Positions 31,761 through 43,004 of a stretch of 64,000 bases of DNA are shown piece after piece. The translations under genes were made by a program, and so were the position numbers. Position 1 is the stretch's first letter; each line of letters starts with the position of its first letter. This DNA comes from Amorphophallus konjac (lineage: Eukaryota; Streptophyta; Magnoliopsida; Alismatales; Araceae), in assembly GCA_022559845.1 (NCBI GenBank), contig CM040117.1, positions 13,044,856 through 13,108,855 of the forward strand. The letters run 5' to 3'. The notes below the pieces were generated by a model. That model did no database searches, had not been told where the DNA came from, and was given only the letters and a program-made list of their open reading frames with translations.

Positions 31761-33464
31761 CTATATGGCATTCACCGACATGAGGGCTGAGAAGATGTCT
31801 GTGAGTGTTTCTGGCAAGGGAGGGTACTGAGCTCTTTTAGGAGCCGGGAGCTTGTTGTTAGGGTTGTTGTAGCCGTTGGGTGGAGGAATGTTGTGGTATT
31901 GTGGAGGTGGTGGTGGTTGCTGTGGTGCGGCGAAGGTATTTTGTGGAATGGCGAAGGTGGGCGGAGGGTTTTGCGGAGTGACCTGAAAGTTTTGGGGAGC
32001 GGGATTCTGGGGAGTGCGGGGGTTTTGAGGGAAGTGGAAAGGTGCGGCTTGGAATGGGAAAGCAACGGCTTGAACTTGCTCATTTGTTTGGACCCCCTCG
32101 GTGACCGGCCCTTGAGGTTTCTTGTGGTACTTGGGCTTTTGGTTTTCAAATAGTGAGTGTATGGGGGAATCCTTGAACTGAGTCTGGATGAACCGCGCCC
32201 GGCTGTAGAGTTGGTGCATGTTGGCTATGTCATTCATGGCCAGAATGTTTCGGAAGGTCGGAGTAGCATTGGAAATAAGTAACTTGACCTTCTCTTCCTC
32301 CAGGATATGGCCGGGCACTCTAGCGGCCATTTGCCTCCATCTATCTGCATAAATAGAAAACTCCTCATCTGGTTTCATCTTTTCGGCCACCAAATCTGTA
32401 AATGAGTACTCCGGGCCGACCCTGTCTTGAAATCGCTGGATAAACTTATCTTTCACTACCTTGAAGCTTTCGGCGTCTTCCAATGGCAGAGAGTAGAACC
32501 ATTCCAATGCAACGCCGTCCAATGATCGGCGGAACAAATATGCCATAAGGCGATCATCATATTGGAATTGGGCCGATTCATACAAGAAATCCCTCACGTG
32601 AATAAAGGGGTTTCCGTTCCCATCGTACTTTCTATAATTGGGGAGCTCGGACTGCGGAGGGAACCGGATGTTCTGAAAGCTAGGAATTGGAACATCTGCC
32701 AGGGACTGTGGGCCAACCCGCTTCTGGAGGAAATCGAGTTGTTGTTGCATGGTGGCCCATTTATCAAGTAATTCCTGCTCTCTAGATGGAGCAGGGGTAG
32801 CGAAAGATGATGGTTGAAGTTGAGGAGCAGAAGGGTGGATTGTAGCAGGAGGTTGGAGCCCATAAGAAGGAGCAGAGGGATAAACGGCCAAGGCAGGGGG
32901 GCCATAAGAAGGATATTGGGTCGGAGATTGACCCAGATTGGAGTGGGCTTGGACAACCCCTGGCTGAGGGCGCAAGAAATCTGAAGGGCCCATAAGGACT
33001 TGTGGAACCATAGGGCTGGACATATGATGATCCAACTGAATGAAAGAAGGGACGGTAGACTTCCCTTTGTCAAAAGATTGCTGGGCCGAAGTAGAAGATT
33101 GGCCCGTCTCCATGCCAGTAAAGGTGATGGTCCGGGGTTGGACCGGAGTAAGATCGATCGGAGTGGGCTGGATGGAAGGATTAGGTTGACCCTGCATAAT
33201 CGTGGGAGGGGAGATATTGCATCCTTGCATGGCCTGATAGATAGCTTGGAGTTGGGCCGGATCCAATTGGGCCATCATTTGGAGAATGGAGCCCGCCGAA
33301 GGAGAAGAGAAAGAAGGGGTGGCTTGACCACCCTCCATGGGGGTGGAGGACGGAAGAGGGGCTGTCCCCTCTCTAGAAGAGAACGAAGTAACCCTAGCAG
33401 GGTTTTCAAGAAGTCCTTGAGGAAGGGAATCCTCTTGGGAATGGGGAGAATTGAAAGAAGCCAT
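31761..33464 (-). CDS. X internal A gag
   Basis: The open frame begins at 33596, but the likely start is the ATG at 33464 (MASFNSPHSQ), because the upstream residues have no counterpart. Residues 1-270 are Pro/Ser/Gln-rich. The retrotransposon gag domain follows (YRKYDGNGNPFIHVRDFLYE; LEWFYSLPLEDAESFKVVKD; EEFSIYADRWRQMA; LLISNATPTFRNIL). It forms the capsid of the virus-like particle. The frame ends at a TAG before the zinc knuckle, so the protein lacks its nucleocapsid part. Homologous to 47087-49171. Confidence 0.85.
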   Translation of the reverse strand: MASFNSPHSQEDSLPQGLLENPARVTSFSSREGTAPLPSSTPMEGGQATPSFSSPSAGSILQMMAQLDPAQLQAIYQAMQGCNISPPTIMQGQPNPSIQPTPIDLTPVQPRTITFTGMETGQSSTSAQQSFDKGKSTVPSFIQLDHHMSSPMVPQVLMGPSDFLRPQPGVVQAHSNLGQSPTQYPSYGPPALAVYPSAPSYGLQPPATIHPSAPQLQPSSFATPAPSREQELLDKWATMQQQLDFLQKRVGPQSLADVPIPSFQNIRFPPQSELPNYRKYDGNGNPFIHVRDFLYESAQFQYDDRLMAYLFRRSLDGVALEWFYSLPLEDAESFKVVKDKFIQRFQDRVGPEYSFTDLVAEKMKPDEEFSIYADRWRQMAARVPGHILEEEKVKLLISNATPTFRNILAMNDIANMHQLYSRARFIQTQFKDSPIHSLFENQKPKYHKKPQGPVTEGVQTNEQVQAVAFPFQAAPFHFPQNPRTPQNPAPQNFQVTPQNPPPTFAIPQNTFAAPQQPPPPPQYHNIPPPNGYNNPNNKLPAPKRAQYPPLPETLTDIFSALMSVNAI

Positions 33465-33777
33465 AGTGGATTCGAAAAGCAGATTTGAGTAGACCTTGGA
33501 GAAGGAATTGACCCTAGGAGGTGCTTCCAGCTGACGAAAACAACTCCACATGCAACGGACAACCTTGACAAGATGCGAACAACACAACACAAACAATGAG
33601 CAACCAAACTTAGATGATTTCTAACAAAGATGTAAGTGACAAGAGATGATAACACTCCAAGTCAACCGAGTTGTTTAAGATGATGCTTCAAGATTCTTAT
33701 GATTTCTCCTTTGGAACTTTAGTGGATTGATTGATGTGAGCTCTCAACAATAGGTTCCTGATAGGAGGGGGTGTAAA
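33465..33777 (-). other. X internal A leader, gag-proximal part
   Basis: Non-coding leader between gag and the chromovirus insertion. It resumes at 40272. GTAAA at 33773-33777 is the left target duplication of the chromovirus. Confidence 0.6.
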
Positions 33778-35598
33778 TGGTGCGGACACCCGAGCAGTTG
33801 ATCGGCACGACACGCCGAGCCACCGGTACCGCACACGGAGCACGACACGAGCCACCTCAGCATCCATCTGGCTCGGAGACAGCCTCGAGACTCCGCCTTG
33901 AGCCTCCCCCTTTATTATATTTAGTTAGACTTTATGTGTTTTTCATTTGTATTTATTTCATTGCATTCGGTTTTGCCATTTTGATTGTAATAGGGGCTTA
34001 TGTGTAATTCGGACCCCGTGGGCCCCACGGGCCCCCCAGGACCCACCCATTGGGCCACCTCAGCCTAGGGTCCCACGTGGGGTCAGTCAACATGCCACAT
34101 GGGGGTATCTAGAAGTTTGAATGGTCAATTGTCCACATGGGGGACAAGGGACCAAAATAGTCAACATTTCCAAACAACACCCACCTACCATGTCAAGCTT
34201 GTTCCCCCCCTAGTCAATAGGCTGTCCCCCCCTTATTTTTTTAATTGTATTTTTGTGGAATGGTCACATGCCATCCCAACCCTCCATCTCACACCCCTAG
34301 ATCCAACGGTGGAGGATGGATTAGATGGGTGACCTATATATGCTTGTATTTTCCCATTTTGATGAATTAATGCCATTTGAAAGTTGGAAAAAAATCTCTT
34401 GAGCAGGCCTAGGCCGCCCCCTTCCTCTCTCCCTCTCCCCCTTGCAGCTGTGAAGGCTGCCTCTTGGTGGTGTGACTCCACCCTATCAGTTCCGGTCGCC
34501 GCCGCCGCCGCAACGAGCCGCCATCGCCACCGCCGGAGTTCTGTCCGCGCAGTACCACAGCAGCTTCTACAAAATTTCAGTCTCAGCCACGGCCTCAGAT
34601 CGAGCTGGGAATTTTACTGGATGTTCCAGAGGTGTCCAGCACGTCCTCCGAATTTTGGGATTTGTAAATTCATTAAAGTCTAGATCCGGCTAGATCCATC
34701 AGATCTCTCTGAGTCTCGATTGAAGCATTTGAAGAGAGCTTTCCAACGATAGCTCATGCGTCCCGATCCGACGTCGGGATCGACCGCAGCGGCTGTTTTC
34801 GCCGGAGCGCGCGCAGGGAAAACAGAACTGAAATCCGTGGGCAGCCATTCCACAACTTGAAGATCGGACCCGACCGGCCACCAATCAGTGTCTCCGGCCG
34901 ACCGCCGTCCGTGGAGGCGCGCCACCAGGGGTCTCCATCATAGTGGGACCCACCTCCGCAGATCCGGAGGACAGCGCCATCCGTGGGCCCCACGGGCCCG
35001 CAGAACCCGCCGTTCGGGAAGCACGAAAACGCGGAGTTCGGCGCGTCGAGTCGACATCAAGATGCTGCCTGTCAACCTGATTTGCGTGATCCCCGGGGCC
35101 CACATGTGACCTTTTACCTCCCTGCGTGGAGTGGGTCGAATCCTTTTGTACCGTTGTGAATTATGTTAACCGGGGGTCCGTAAGTCAGCCGGGGTGTCTT
35201 CGCCACGCCGGGTGCGTGGAGGTAAAGGTCTTAACTTCTTGGCGTTACATTGCTTAGCTAGTATACGGTCTTAGGCCGCTGCCGAGAGTGTAGGTTCCTA
35301 GCCCGTGTGTCCATGTCACCGCTGTGAGAGTGAGAGTGACCCATCCCGCGACTCGATCCGAGTCCGGAAGTTGAGTCGGACTGCCCTTGACCTCCGCCGG
35401 TTCCTTAACCGCGCACGGTCCGCGCTTTCCCTCGCTTGGGACGACGAGTGAGCTTCTACTTCTGTTAGCGACGTTTTGCCACTAGGAGCTCGTAGTGTCG
35501 GGCTTAGTGTCTCCCTGGTGTGTATTGCTGGTCGCGTCTTCATGTAGAGTCCGAGGGTGGCACTGTATAGTGTCGTCTCCCGTGTCCGTCCCGCATCA
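33778..35598 (+). repeat. 5' LTR of the chromovirus-type element
   Basis: TG...CA ends. A TATA-like CCTATATATGC lies near 34330. GC-rich inverted repeats such as CCGTGGGCCCCACGG occur near 34014 and 34980. Open frames within it occur identically in the other LTR and are not genes. Confidence 0.9.
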
Positions 35599-35601
35599 GT
35601 T

Positions 35602-35613
35602 TGGTATCAGAGC
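35602..35613 (+). promoter_or_regulatory. Primer binding site, initiator tRNA-Met
   Basis: TGGTATCAGAGC, three bases after the LTR end. Confidence 0.9.
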
Positions 35614-35946
35614 AAGTTGAGTCTAGGGTAGTCATTGCATATGTCTTACATGCATCATGGTCTAAGTCAAGTCTAGGATCATCCTTATTTTCAAAACAAC
35701 AAAAAAAAAGTGTGTTTTAAATTACATTTGCACCCTTTATTCGGTATCTTAAAAGGTGTTGTCCGAACGTTAGGCTACGCCTATCGGGAGGTCGCACACT
35801 TGCGGGAGTGATCTTCGGATCGATTAACTCCGCCCCGTACCGGATATTGGTTTAGGTCTAAGTGCATCATCTAGTGTGTGTTTGCATTAGTCGGTTTGTC
35901 TTGTCCCTTTGTGTCGGCATGTCCATCGTATAGTCTCCAATTTCCC

Positions 35947-37446
35947 ATGGATTCCTCATCACCCAGGCAATATGGCCGTTGGCCCACCCATGGGCTTGGC
36001 AACCATCCTCTCCGCTTCTGTAGGCCTGAAGCCTCAGATTTTTTTGGCTCCAATGACCCGGGCATCTACCTCAAGTGGGAGGCCACCATGGACACCTACT
36101 TTGAGTGTTATACTATGTCCGAGGCAGTGCAATTATCTTTCGCCAAAGAGCGGCTTCTTCATGAGGCTGCCGAAAAGTGGGATTACATCGAAAGAATGAG
36201 AGTGGTTAGGGGGCAATGGCCCATCGAGTCATGGTGGGACATGAAGAGAGAGCTTAGGAAGGTCTACGTGCCCCAACCGGTCACCTCCAACCGGCCCCAC
36301 CCAATCACTTCCAACCAAGTGGGTTCTAGTCGGAGGCAAAGAGTCCCACACGTAGATGAGCCAAGACCCAATCCTAGGACGGTTGACTACGGGCGAGTCC
36401 ACCATGATATCCCTATTCCAACCCACTCCGTTGCCGAACTTATGCAAATGATTTTGGACCGGTTGGATGGGGTGGATAGGACACGTACTCCTAGTGATGT
36501 ACTCCAACCTGAGCCTAAGGAGGTCATCGTCGGTAGTCTTAACCCGGCCCCATCAATGGAGTCCCCAAGCCCTCTCCCCATCATAGTGGATCCTCTTCTC
36601 CCACCCATGAGAGCTCCATTACCATCACACTCACCTTCCGATCTTATTTCGGAGCCCTCTCATTTGGAGCCGCCAAAGCCCGAGCCACCCGTGTTTCTAA
36701 CGGGTACACTTTTCATAGCCGAACCACTTCTTAGTTGGCTCAAGAACGGCTTGGCCCCATCTCTCCTCCCATCCATGGACCCTACCCTACCATTAGTGCC
36801 GGTCAACTCATTCCATACCACCTTCCGGTCTAGTCACCATGTGGATACATTAGATGATCTTCTTAAAGGATTAGACCGGCAGTTGACATTTACGCACTTG
36901 TTGGCCCCACGCTTCGACCGACCTATAGGTCGTAGCTTCACACATCCATCCTTAGGGTCCATCACCTCCGTGTACACCGTGGGTCATGTTACCACGGAGG
37001 TTCTTCTACTCCTCCCTATGCCGGCCGAGTCCGACTTCATTTCCTTTTGCCCAAGGGAGGAATCTTACTTTCTACCTATGACTGTCGTCCCACCTCTCAC
37101 AATGAATGAAGGTGATCATTTACACCTCCAAGATTTCCAAATGTGGGACAGCGATTTGTGGAAGCCTAGTCCGAGGGGTCATACCTTCTTTGATCCCTTC
37201 GACCCATTCTCTTGTGGACCCAGTGACCCACCACATTTACTCCACCTTTTTGAGAGAGTCCACCATCATACCCCCACCGTCTCATCTCCCTTCAAGGATG
37301 AAGGAGATCAACAACACCTTCTAGACTTCCACACATGGGATCTTGAGATGAGGGAATCCATATCGAGGGGTCACACATTCTTTGATCCCTTCGATCCCTT
37401 TCTTCATGGGCCCCCTTGGCCCACAACCTCCATTCCCCCTCTTTAA
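35947..37446 (+). CDS. Chromovirus gag-like protein with internal repeat
   Basis: The open frame starts at 35878; the ATG at 35947 (MDSSSPRQYG) is the likelier start. Residues about 35-120 resemble a gag domain (YLKWEATMDTYFECYTMSEA; WDYIERMRVVRGQWPIESWW). A Pro-rich linker follows. Near the C-terminus two similar segments of about 60 residues each contain RGHTFFDPFDPF (about 37170 and 37365). No zinc knuckle is seen. The frame ends before the pol remnant. If expressed it would be the only substantial product of this element. Confidence 0.65.
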   Translation: MDSSSPRQYGRWPTHGLGNHPLRFCRPEASDFFGSNDPGIYLKWEATMDTYFECYTMSEAVQLSFAKERLLHEAAEKWDYIERMRVVRGQWPIESWWDMKRELRKVYVPQPVTSNRPHPITSNQVGSSRRQRVPHVDEPRPNPRTVDYGRVHHDIPIPTHSVAELMQMILDRLDGVDRTRTPSDVLQPEPKEVIVGSLNPAPSMESPSPLPIIVDPLLPPMRAPLPSHSPSDLISEPSHLEPPKPEPPVFLTGTLFIAEPLLSWLKNGLAPSLLPSMDPTLPLVPVNSFHTTFRSSHHVDTLDDLLKGLDRQLTFTHLLAPRFDRPIGRSFTHPSLGSITSVYTVGHVTTEVLLLLPMPAESDFISFCPREESYFLPMTVVPPLTMNEGDHLHLQDFQMWDSDLWKPSPRGHTFFDPFDPFSCGPSDPPHLLHLFERVHHHTPTVSSPFKDEGDQQHLLDFHTWDLEMRESISRGHTFFDPFDPFLHGPPWPTTSIPPL

Positions 37447-37808
37447 GGAAGTCCACTATCACACCCCTCCTACTCGGGCCTGGCAACCTTCACATGGCAA
37501 TATGTCTGAACCGTCATTTGGGGGTAATGAAGACTTTGGTTTCCCCGGCCCACCTCAACCACCCAAGCCTCCCGGACTTCCCACATCCAAACCCCATGTC
37601 CATGGTTGGTGCATCGTAGGATGTCTAGGAGTCCACCATGACATTAACCTCCGGTTATGTCAAATGCATGCATGGCATACATTCGGATGTCCTGGACCAC
37701 CTTGCATATGATTGGGTTTTACTAACTGTAGGGTTGTTTAGGGTCGTGTGTGCATCCGTGTGTTTCTTTTCTTTTTCTAAACATGTTAGGTCATGTGTGC
37801 ATCATGTG
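37447..37808 (+). other. Junction region where pol is missing
   Basis: No protease, RT or RNase H motif. A short tandem duplication containing TGTGTTTCTTTTCTTTT lies at about 37740-37835. Confidence 0.5.
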
Positions 37809-38356
37809 TTTCTTTTCTTTTGCTAATCATGTTAGGAGTCTGCATGACGATGTCCGTCGTCACAGTTGAGGCCAGTAATGCACGGTACAAGGAGTTAGCC
37901 GATGCCCACCGACACCACCGAAAGTTCCAGGAGGGCGAATATGTCATGATCAGGGTAAGACCTGAACGGTTTCCCTCTGGAACCGTTAAGAAGTTGCAAG
38001 CTCGCGGAGTCGGTCCATTTAGAGTGTTGAAACGCGTTTGATCCAATGCGTATGTTGTGGACCTGCCCGAGGAATATGGTATAAGCTCTACCTTCAATGT
38101 ATCGGATCTTGTTGCATATAGGGACCCAGCGGTGATCCCTAGTGAGCCTTTTGAGCCATCTCCTCCCCTTGAGAGTGATCCCACACCTGAGTGTCCACTT
38201 CCACCTCCAGCCCCTTTTTCACGGCAGCGTGAGCATATAGATCGTATACTGGACGAGCAAGTGACAGTTACCAGGAGTGGATCTTACCCGCGCTACCTAG
38301 TGCGATGGAGAGGACGGCCCGCTACTGAGGACACATGGATCACACATGGCGAGTAG
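37809..38356 (+). pseudogene. Integrase C-terminus and chromodomain
   Basis: In one frame: ASNARYKELADAHRHHRKFQ, EGEYVMIRVRPERFPSG, LQARGVGPFRVLKRV, then a TGA at 38039-38041, and then NAYVVDLPEEYGISSTFNVS. After a Pro-rich linker a chromodomain follows (HIDRILDEQVTVTRSG; YLVRWRGRPATEDTWI). This is the end of a chromovirus polyprotein; the chromodomain guides integration to marked chromatin. Everything upstream in pol is deleted and one nonsense codon is present. Confidence 0.8.
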
Positions 38357-38445
38357 CAGCGGATCGATCCGGACCTTCTGGAGCGATATAGGAGCGATGC
38401 CGACCCTTACTCGACAGGGTCGAGTTTCTCCCACCCGGGGAGAAT

Positions 38446-40266
38446 TGGTGCGGACACCCGAGCAGTTGATCGGCACGACACGCCGAGCCACCGGTACCGC
38501 ACACGGAGCACGACACGAGCCACCTCAGCATCCATCTGGCTCGGAGACAGCCTCGAGACTCCGCCTTGAGCCTCCCCCTTTATTATATTTAGTTAGACTT
38601 TATGTGTTTTTCATTTGTATTTATTTCATTGCATTCGGTTTTGCCATTTTGATTGTAATAGGGGCTTATGTGTAATTCGGACCCCGTGGGCCCCACGGGC
38701 CCCCCAGGACCCACCCATTGGGCCACCTCAGCCTAGGGTCCCACGTGGGGTCAGTCAACATGCCACATGGGGGTATCTAGAAGTTTGAATGGTCAATTGT
38801 CCACATGGGGGACAAGGGACCAAAATAGTCAACATTTCCAAACAACACCCACCTACCATGTCAAGCTTGTTCCCCCCCTAGTCAATAGGCTGTCCCCCCC
38901 TTATTTTTTTAATTGTATTTTTGTGGAATGGTCACATGCCATCCCAACCCTCCATCTCACACCCCTAGATCCAACGGTGGAGGATGGATTAGATGGGTGA
39001 CCTATATATGCTTGTATTTTCCCATTTTGATGAATTAATGCCATTTGAAAGTTGGAAAAAAATCTCTTGAGCAGGCCTAGGCCGCCCCCTTCCTCTCTCC
39101 CTCTCCCCCTTGCAGCTGTGAAGGCTGCCTCTTGGTGGTGTGACTCCACCCTATCAGTTCCGGTCGCCGCCGCCGCCGCAACGAGCCGCCATCGCCACCG
39201 CCGGAGTTCTGTCCGCGCAGTACCACAGCAGCTTCTACGAAATTTCAGTCTCAGCCACGGCCTCAGATCGAGCTGGGAATTTTACTGGATGTTCCAGAGG
39301 TGTCCAGCACGTCCTCCGAATTTTGGGATTTGTAAATTCATTAAAGTCTAGATCCGGCTAGATCCATCAGATCTCTCTGAGTCTCGATTGAAGCATTTGA
39401 AGAGAGCTTTCCAACGATAGCTCATGCGTCCCGATCCGACGTCGGGATCGACCGCAGCGGCTGTTTTCGCCGGAGCGCGCGCAGGGAAAACAGAACTGAA
39501 ATCCGTGGGCAGCCATTCCACAACTTGAAGATCGGACCCGACCGGCCACCAATCAGTGTCTCCGGCCGACCGCCGTCCGTGGAGGCGCGCCACCAGGGGT
39601 CTCCATCATAGTGGGACCCACCTCCGCAGATCCGGAGGACAGCGCCATCCGTGGGCCCCACGGGCCCGCAGAACCCGCCGTTCGGGAAGCACGAAAAAGC
39701 GGAGTTCGGCGCGTCGAGTCGACATCAAGATGCTGCCTGTCAACCTGATTTGCGTGATCCCCGGGGCCCACATGTGACCTTTTACCTCCCTGCGTGGAGT
39801 GGGTCGAATCCTTTTGTACCGTTGTGAATTATGTTAACCGGGGGTCCGTAAGTCAGCCGGGGTGTCTTCGCCACGCCGGGTGCGTGGAGGTAAAGGTCTT
39901 AACTTCTTGGCGTTACATTGCTTAGCTAGTATACGGTCTTAGGCCGCTGCCGAGAGTGTAGGTTCCTAGCCCGTGTGTCCATGTCACCGCTGTGAGAGTG
40001 AGAGTGACCCATCCCGCGACTCGATCCGAGTCCGGAAGTTGAGTCGGACTGCCCTTGACCTCCGCCGGTTCCTTAACCGCGCACGGTCCGCGCTTTCCCT
40101 CGCTTGGGACGACGAGTGAGCTTCTACTTCTGTTAGCGACGTTTTGCCACTAGGAGCTCGTAGTGTCGGGCTTAGTGTCTCCCTGGTGTGTATTGCTGGT
40201 CGCGTCTTCATGTAGAGTCCGAGGGTGGCACTGTATAGTGTCGTCTCCCGTGTCCGTCCCGCATCA
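38446..40266 (+). repeat. 3' LTR of the chromovirus-type element
   Basis: Preceded by a purine-rich tract (GGGGAGAAT) and followed by GTAAA. Almost identical to 33778-35598. Confidence 0.9.
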
Positions 40267-40271
40267 GTAAA

Positions 40272-40902
40272 GCTTGATTTGACTCTAAGTGTGATCACTC
40301 CTTCACTTATGCAACCCTAGACACGGGGTGGGAAAGGTACAACCGGCCCGGCGTCCGTGTGGGAATCCACGGCTCGCGGGGACTTACGGAGGTCCCTGGT
40401 GCGATTTCCTAGTCAGCTCCAAGGAATATGGAGACGAGACGTCCGCACACCAAGGTAGGAAAATGCAATCTAATGTATGATAATATGAATGAACCTATGT
40501 GCACCGGGGTGCATGCAAATTCTAACCTAGAATCTAGCAAGCAATTATGCACACAATGATGTAGATATGTAAACCAACCAAGGAGGAAGTCAGATAACAC
40601 CCAAGCAAGAATATCATAGCAGAAACTGCGGAAAGAAAATGCACCTCGGGATGCGTACCTATCTGGAGTATATAACGGTCTGTGAGACCCGCGTCAGAAG
40701 TATGTAACGGTCGAATGCTAGACCGCCAGAAGCAATATAACGCAGGGAGCCAAGACCGTCAGATGAGCCAGAGAACCAAAAATAGTAGGAAAATAGAAGG
40801 GAAATCCGGGGAAAACCAGACAAGGAAATGATGGCAGGTATAACAGAGATCAAAAAGTACGATTGGCACAAGTTGTCCCACCGTGATCGCCAAAAAATTA
40901 TC
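40272..40902 (-). other. X internal A leader with candidate primer site
   Basis: No gene seen. It resembles 49540-50604 (ACAACCGGCCCGG, TGTGGGAATCCACGGCT, GTGCACCGG). Next to the Y LTR the minus strand reads TGGCGATCACGGTGGGAC about 10 bases after the LTR end, a candidate primer site also present beside the LTR at 50605. TAACGG pairs lie at 40672-40765. Confidence 0.55.
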
Positions 40903-42991
40903 TGTTGATTTATTTTTTAATTAGATTCCTATCCCGCCCCCTTTAAATACATACATGCATAAACATGTGAATCAAAGTCAAGGGGGATGAAAGGATGAGA
41001 AATACTAACCGTGATCGCCACCAAGGTTCCAACAACGCCAAAGGATGAAGAAGTGTAAAGAACGACACCATATATCTTGGAAAGAAAACTTGATCGCGCT
41101 TGAAACGGGGTGCGGGAAATTTGTGGATTCAAACCTCCTCTCCTTCCAGCCGGCTAGATGAAGAGGGCCTCACGTTGTATTCATGCTCTCCTGCAAAACA
41201 AAGATGAAACACAAAGGTAAAAACCCATTAGAACATGAAGTGTAGAAATCTGCCCAAAGTGATTAAATAGCATGAATAAAAGGGGGAGAACGCACCGGGG
41301 GGAGGTTTTTAACCCCTGTGGAAGGGTGGAAAAGATAGGTGGGTGTGTTGTGCATGCATGAGATTTGAAATCACGAGATTTGATTGAGAGAATAGAGAGA
41401 AATCATTGATGCAAAACAGAGAAAAACACATATGTAGCAGAAAATGCAGAAAACTGTGATGATTTGTGATTTTGAGGAGATTAGAACTAACAGTGTAGAC
41501 CATGAAATCAAGTCCAGAAGGATGCAATGGAAAGCTAATACTTCCCTCTCCAAGATAGGGTCAAAGTTGTGAGTTGGAGTTGCAGCATGGCTTCGCCCCA
41601 CGTCCGGAAAGAGCCCCCCTTTGCAACTGCGAACTGGGCAGTTTTTATAGAGTTTTGTAAGAAAGCCTCATCTTCTTATCACGATTCCCGGAGATAGAGT
41701 CCAAGATAAATTGAGTTCTCTAGATCAAACTCGAGATAATACTAAAAATAGGAGATAGGAACAAACGGGGATCAATTCGGAGGAGGATTCTAGAAGATAT
41801 GGCTCTTGGAAGGTAGCCCCGGAGCCTTATCTGCAGAGTTTTAGTTGAACCAGGATACTTAAATCCTGATCTTGTGAGCGTGATTCTGAGCAAGATAGCC
41901 AATGAAATTTGGAGTTATTTGGACTGAATTCAATATAATAACAAGGAGAAACCATAGGAACAAACGGCGCTCAATTCGGAGTAGAATTCAAGAAGTTATG
42001 GACTCTGCAAGGGGGCCACGCGCACAGAAACGGAGCAGAGTCCAGTACGAATTGGACTCTCAGATGAGTGTAACGGTCTATCGTACGACCGTCAGAGTTA
42101 TGTAACGAACTAGGGTAGGTCCGTCACACACTGGGGCTCAAACGGGATGATTTCGGATAAGTTTCGGTGTAACGCACCCATACTAGACCGTCACATGGAC
42201 TCTGACGGTCTAGGGTAGGACCGCCACGCTCTAGGGGTCGAATAGGGTGTTTTTGGGCAAGTTTCTGTGTGACGGTCTATCGTTGGACCGTCACACTGCT
42301 CTGGCGGTCTACACTGGGCCGTTACATGATGCTCTAACGCACCTCCAGTAGACCTTCACACCGATGAAGGAAAATTCTGGGCAAACTACGCGCGACTTCA
42401 TAAATTGAAGCGTATCTCACAAACGGGGCAGAACTAGCGAAAGTGGTAGAAGAAGAAATTGTAAATAACGAAGAGAGAAACAACTTTCATGAAGAAAGTA
42501 AGTTGAGAAAATGAAAATAAGATGGAGAAAATGGGGCTAGAATAGAGAGGAAAATTCTGGAAAATAGGTGAACAGCACAGCACGCCGGAAAAATGTAAAT
42601 AGCTCACAATAGGGGCAGAACTGGCCAACAGCGTAGAAGAAGAAATTGTAGATCTTTGGAAGATGAACAACTTTTATGAAGACAATTTTTTGAAAAGAGG
42701 AACCGAAGGAGATGAAAAAGGACCACTTTCAAGACTGCGTAGTGAGAGAGAGCCGATTACTTGAGGGAAGCCGCCCTAAATGGGCCGTAAGTTTGACTTG
42801 GAAGCTGGAATTTGATAAAATAAGCTCCAAGGCTATAGGAAATCATGATCTCCAAGACTTAAAGGATATGAAATGGTAAGAATGGGCTTGAAATCCATCC
42901 GGGAAAGCTCCAAAATAATGGGTAATTCGGGACATTAAAAATGATGAATAAGATAAATGACACAACTTGTGGGCTAAAACGGGTGTCAATA
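40903..42991 (-). repeat. Y LTR: divergent Tat-type LTR between two internal regions
   Basis: 2089 bp, TGTTGATTTATT...GGTGTCAATA. On its left lies the PBS-side leader of internal A and on its right a PPT (42992-43004), so it serves as 5' LTR to internal A and 3' LTR to internal B. It is related to the outer X LTRs (shared ends, GTGATCGCCACCAA, a TATA box near 41642) but clearly diverged. Its minus-strand start is TA rather than TG. It carries a dense run of TAACGGTC...GACCGTCA pairs at 42070-42350. Confidence 0.75.
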
Positions 42992-43004
42992 GATGCCCCT
43001 CCTT
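42992..43004 (-). promoter_or_regulatory. Polypurine tract beside the Y LTR
   Basis: The minus strand reads AAGGAGGGGCATC, identical to the tract at 16428-16440. Confidence 0.8.

Larger units (their letters stand above)
33778..40266 (+). mobile_element. Chromovirus-type Ty3/gypsy element, internally deleted, very young
   Basis: Two 1821-bp LTRs (33778-35598, 38446-40266; TGGTGCGG...GCATCA) differ at about two positions by eye (near 34571/39239 and 35030/39698). The target duplication GTAAA lies at 33773-33777 and 40267-40271. A tRNA-Met PBS follows the left LTR. Inside are a gag-like ORF and the last part of pol (integrase tail and chromodomain). Protease, RT, RNase H and integrase core are absent. 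The element inserted into the gag leader of X in opposite orientation. Confidence 0.9.

Noticed and set aside
34384..35109. Several ORFs of 60-99 codons repeated exactly at 39052-39777
   Set aside because: They lie inside the two chromovirus LTRs; repetition reflects the LTR pair.
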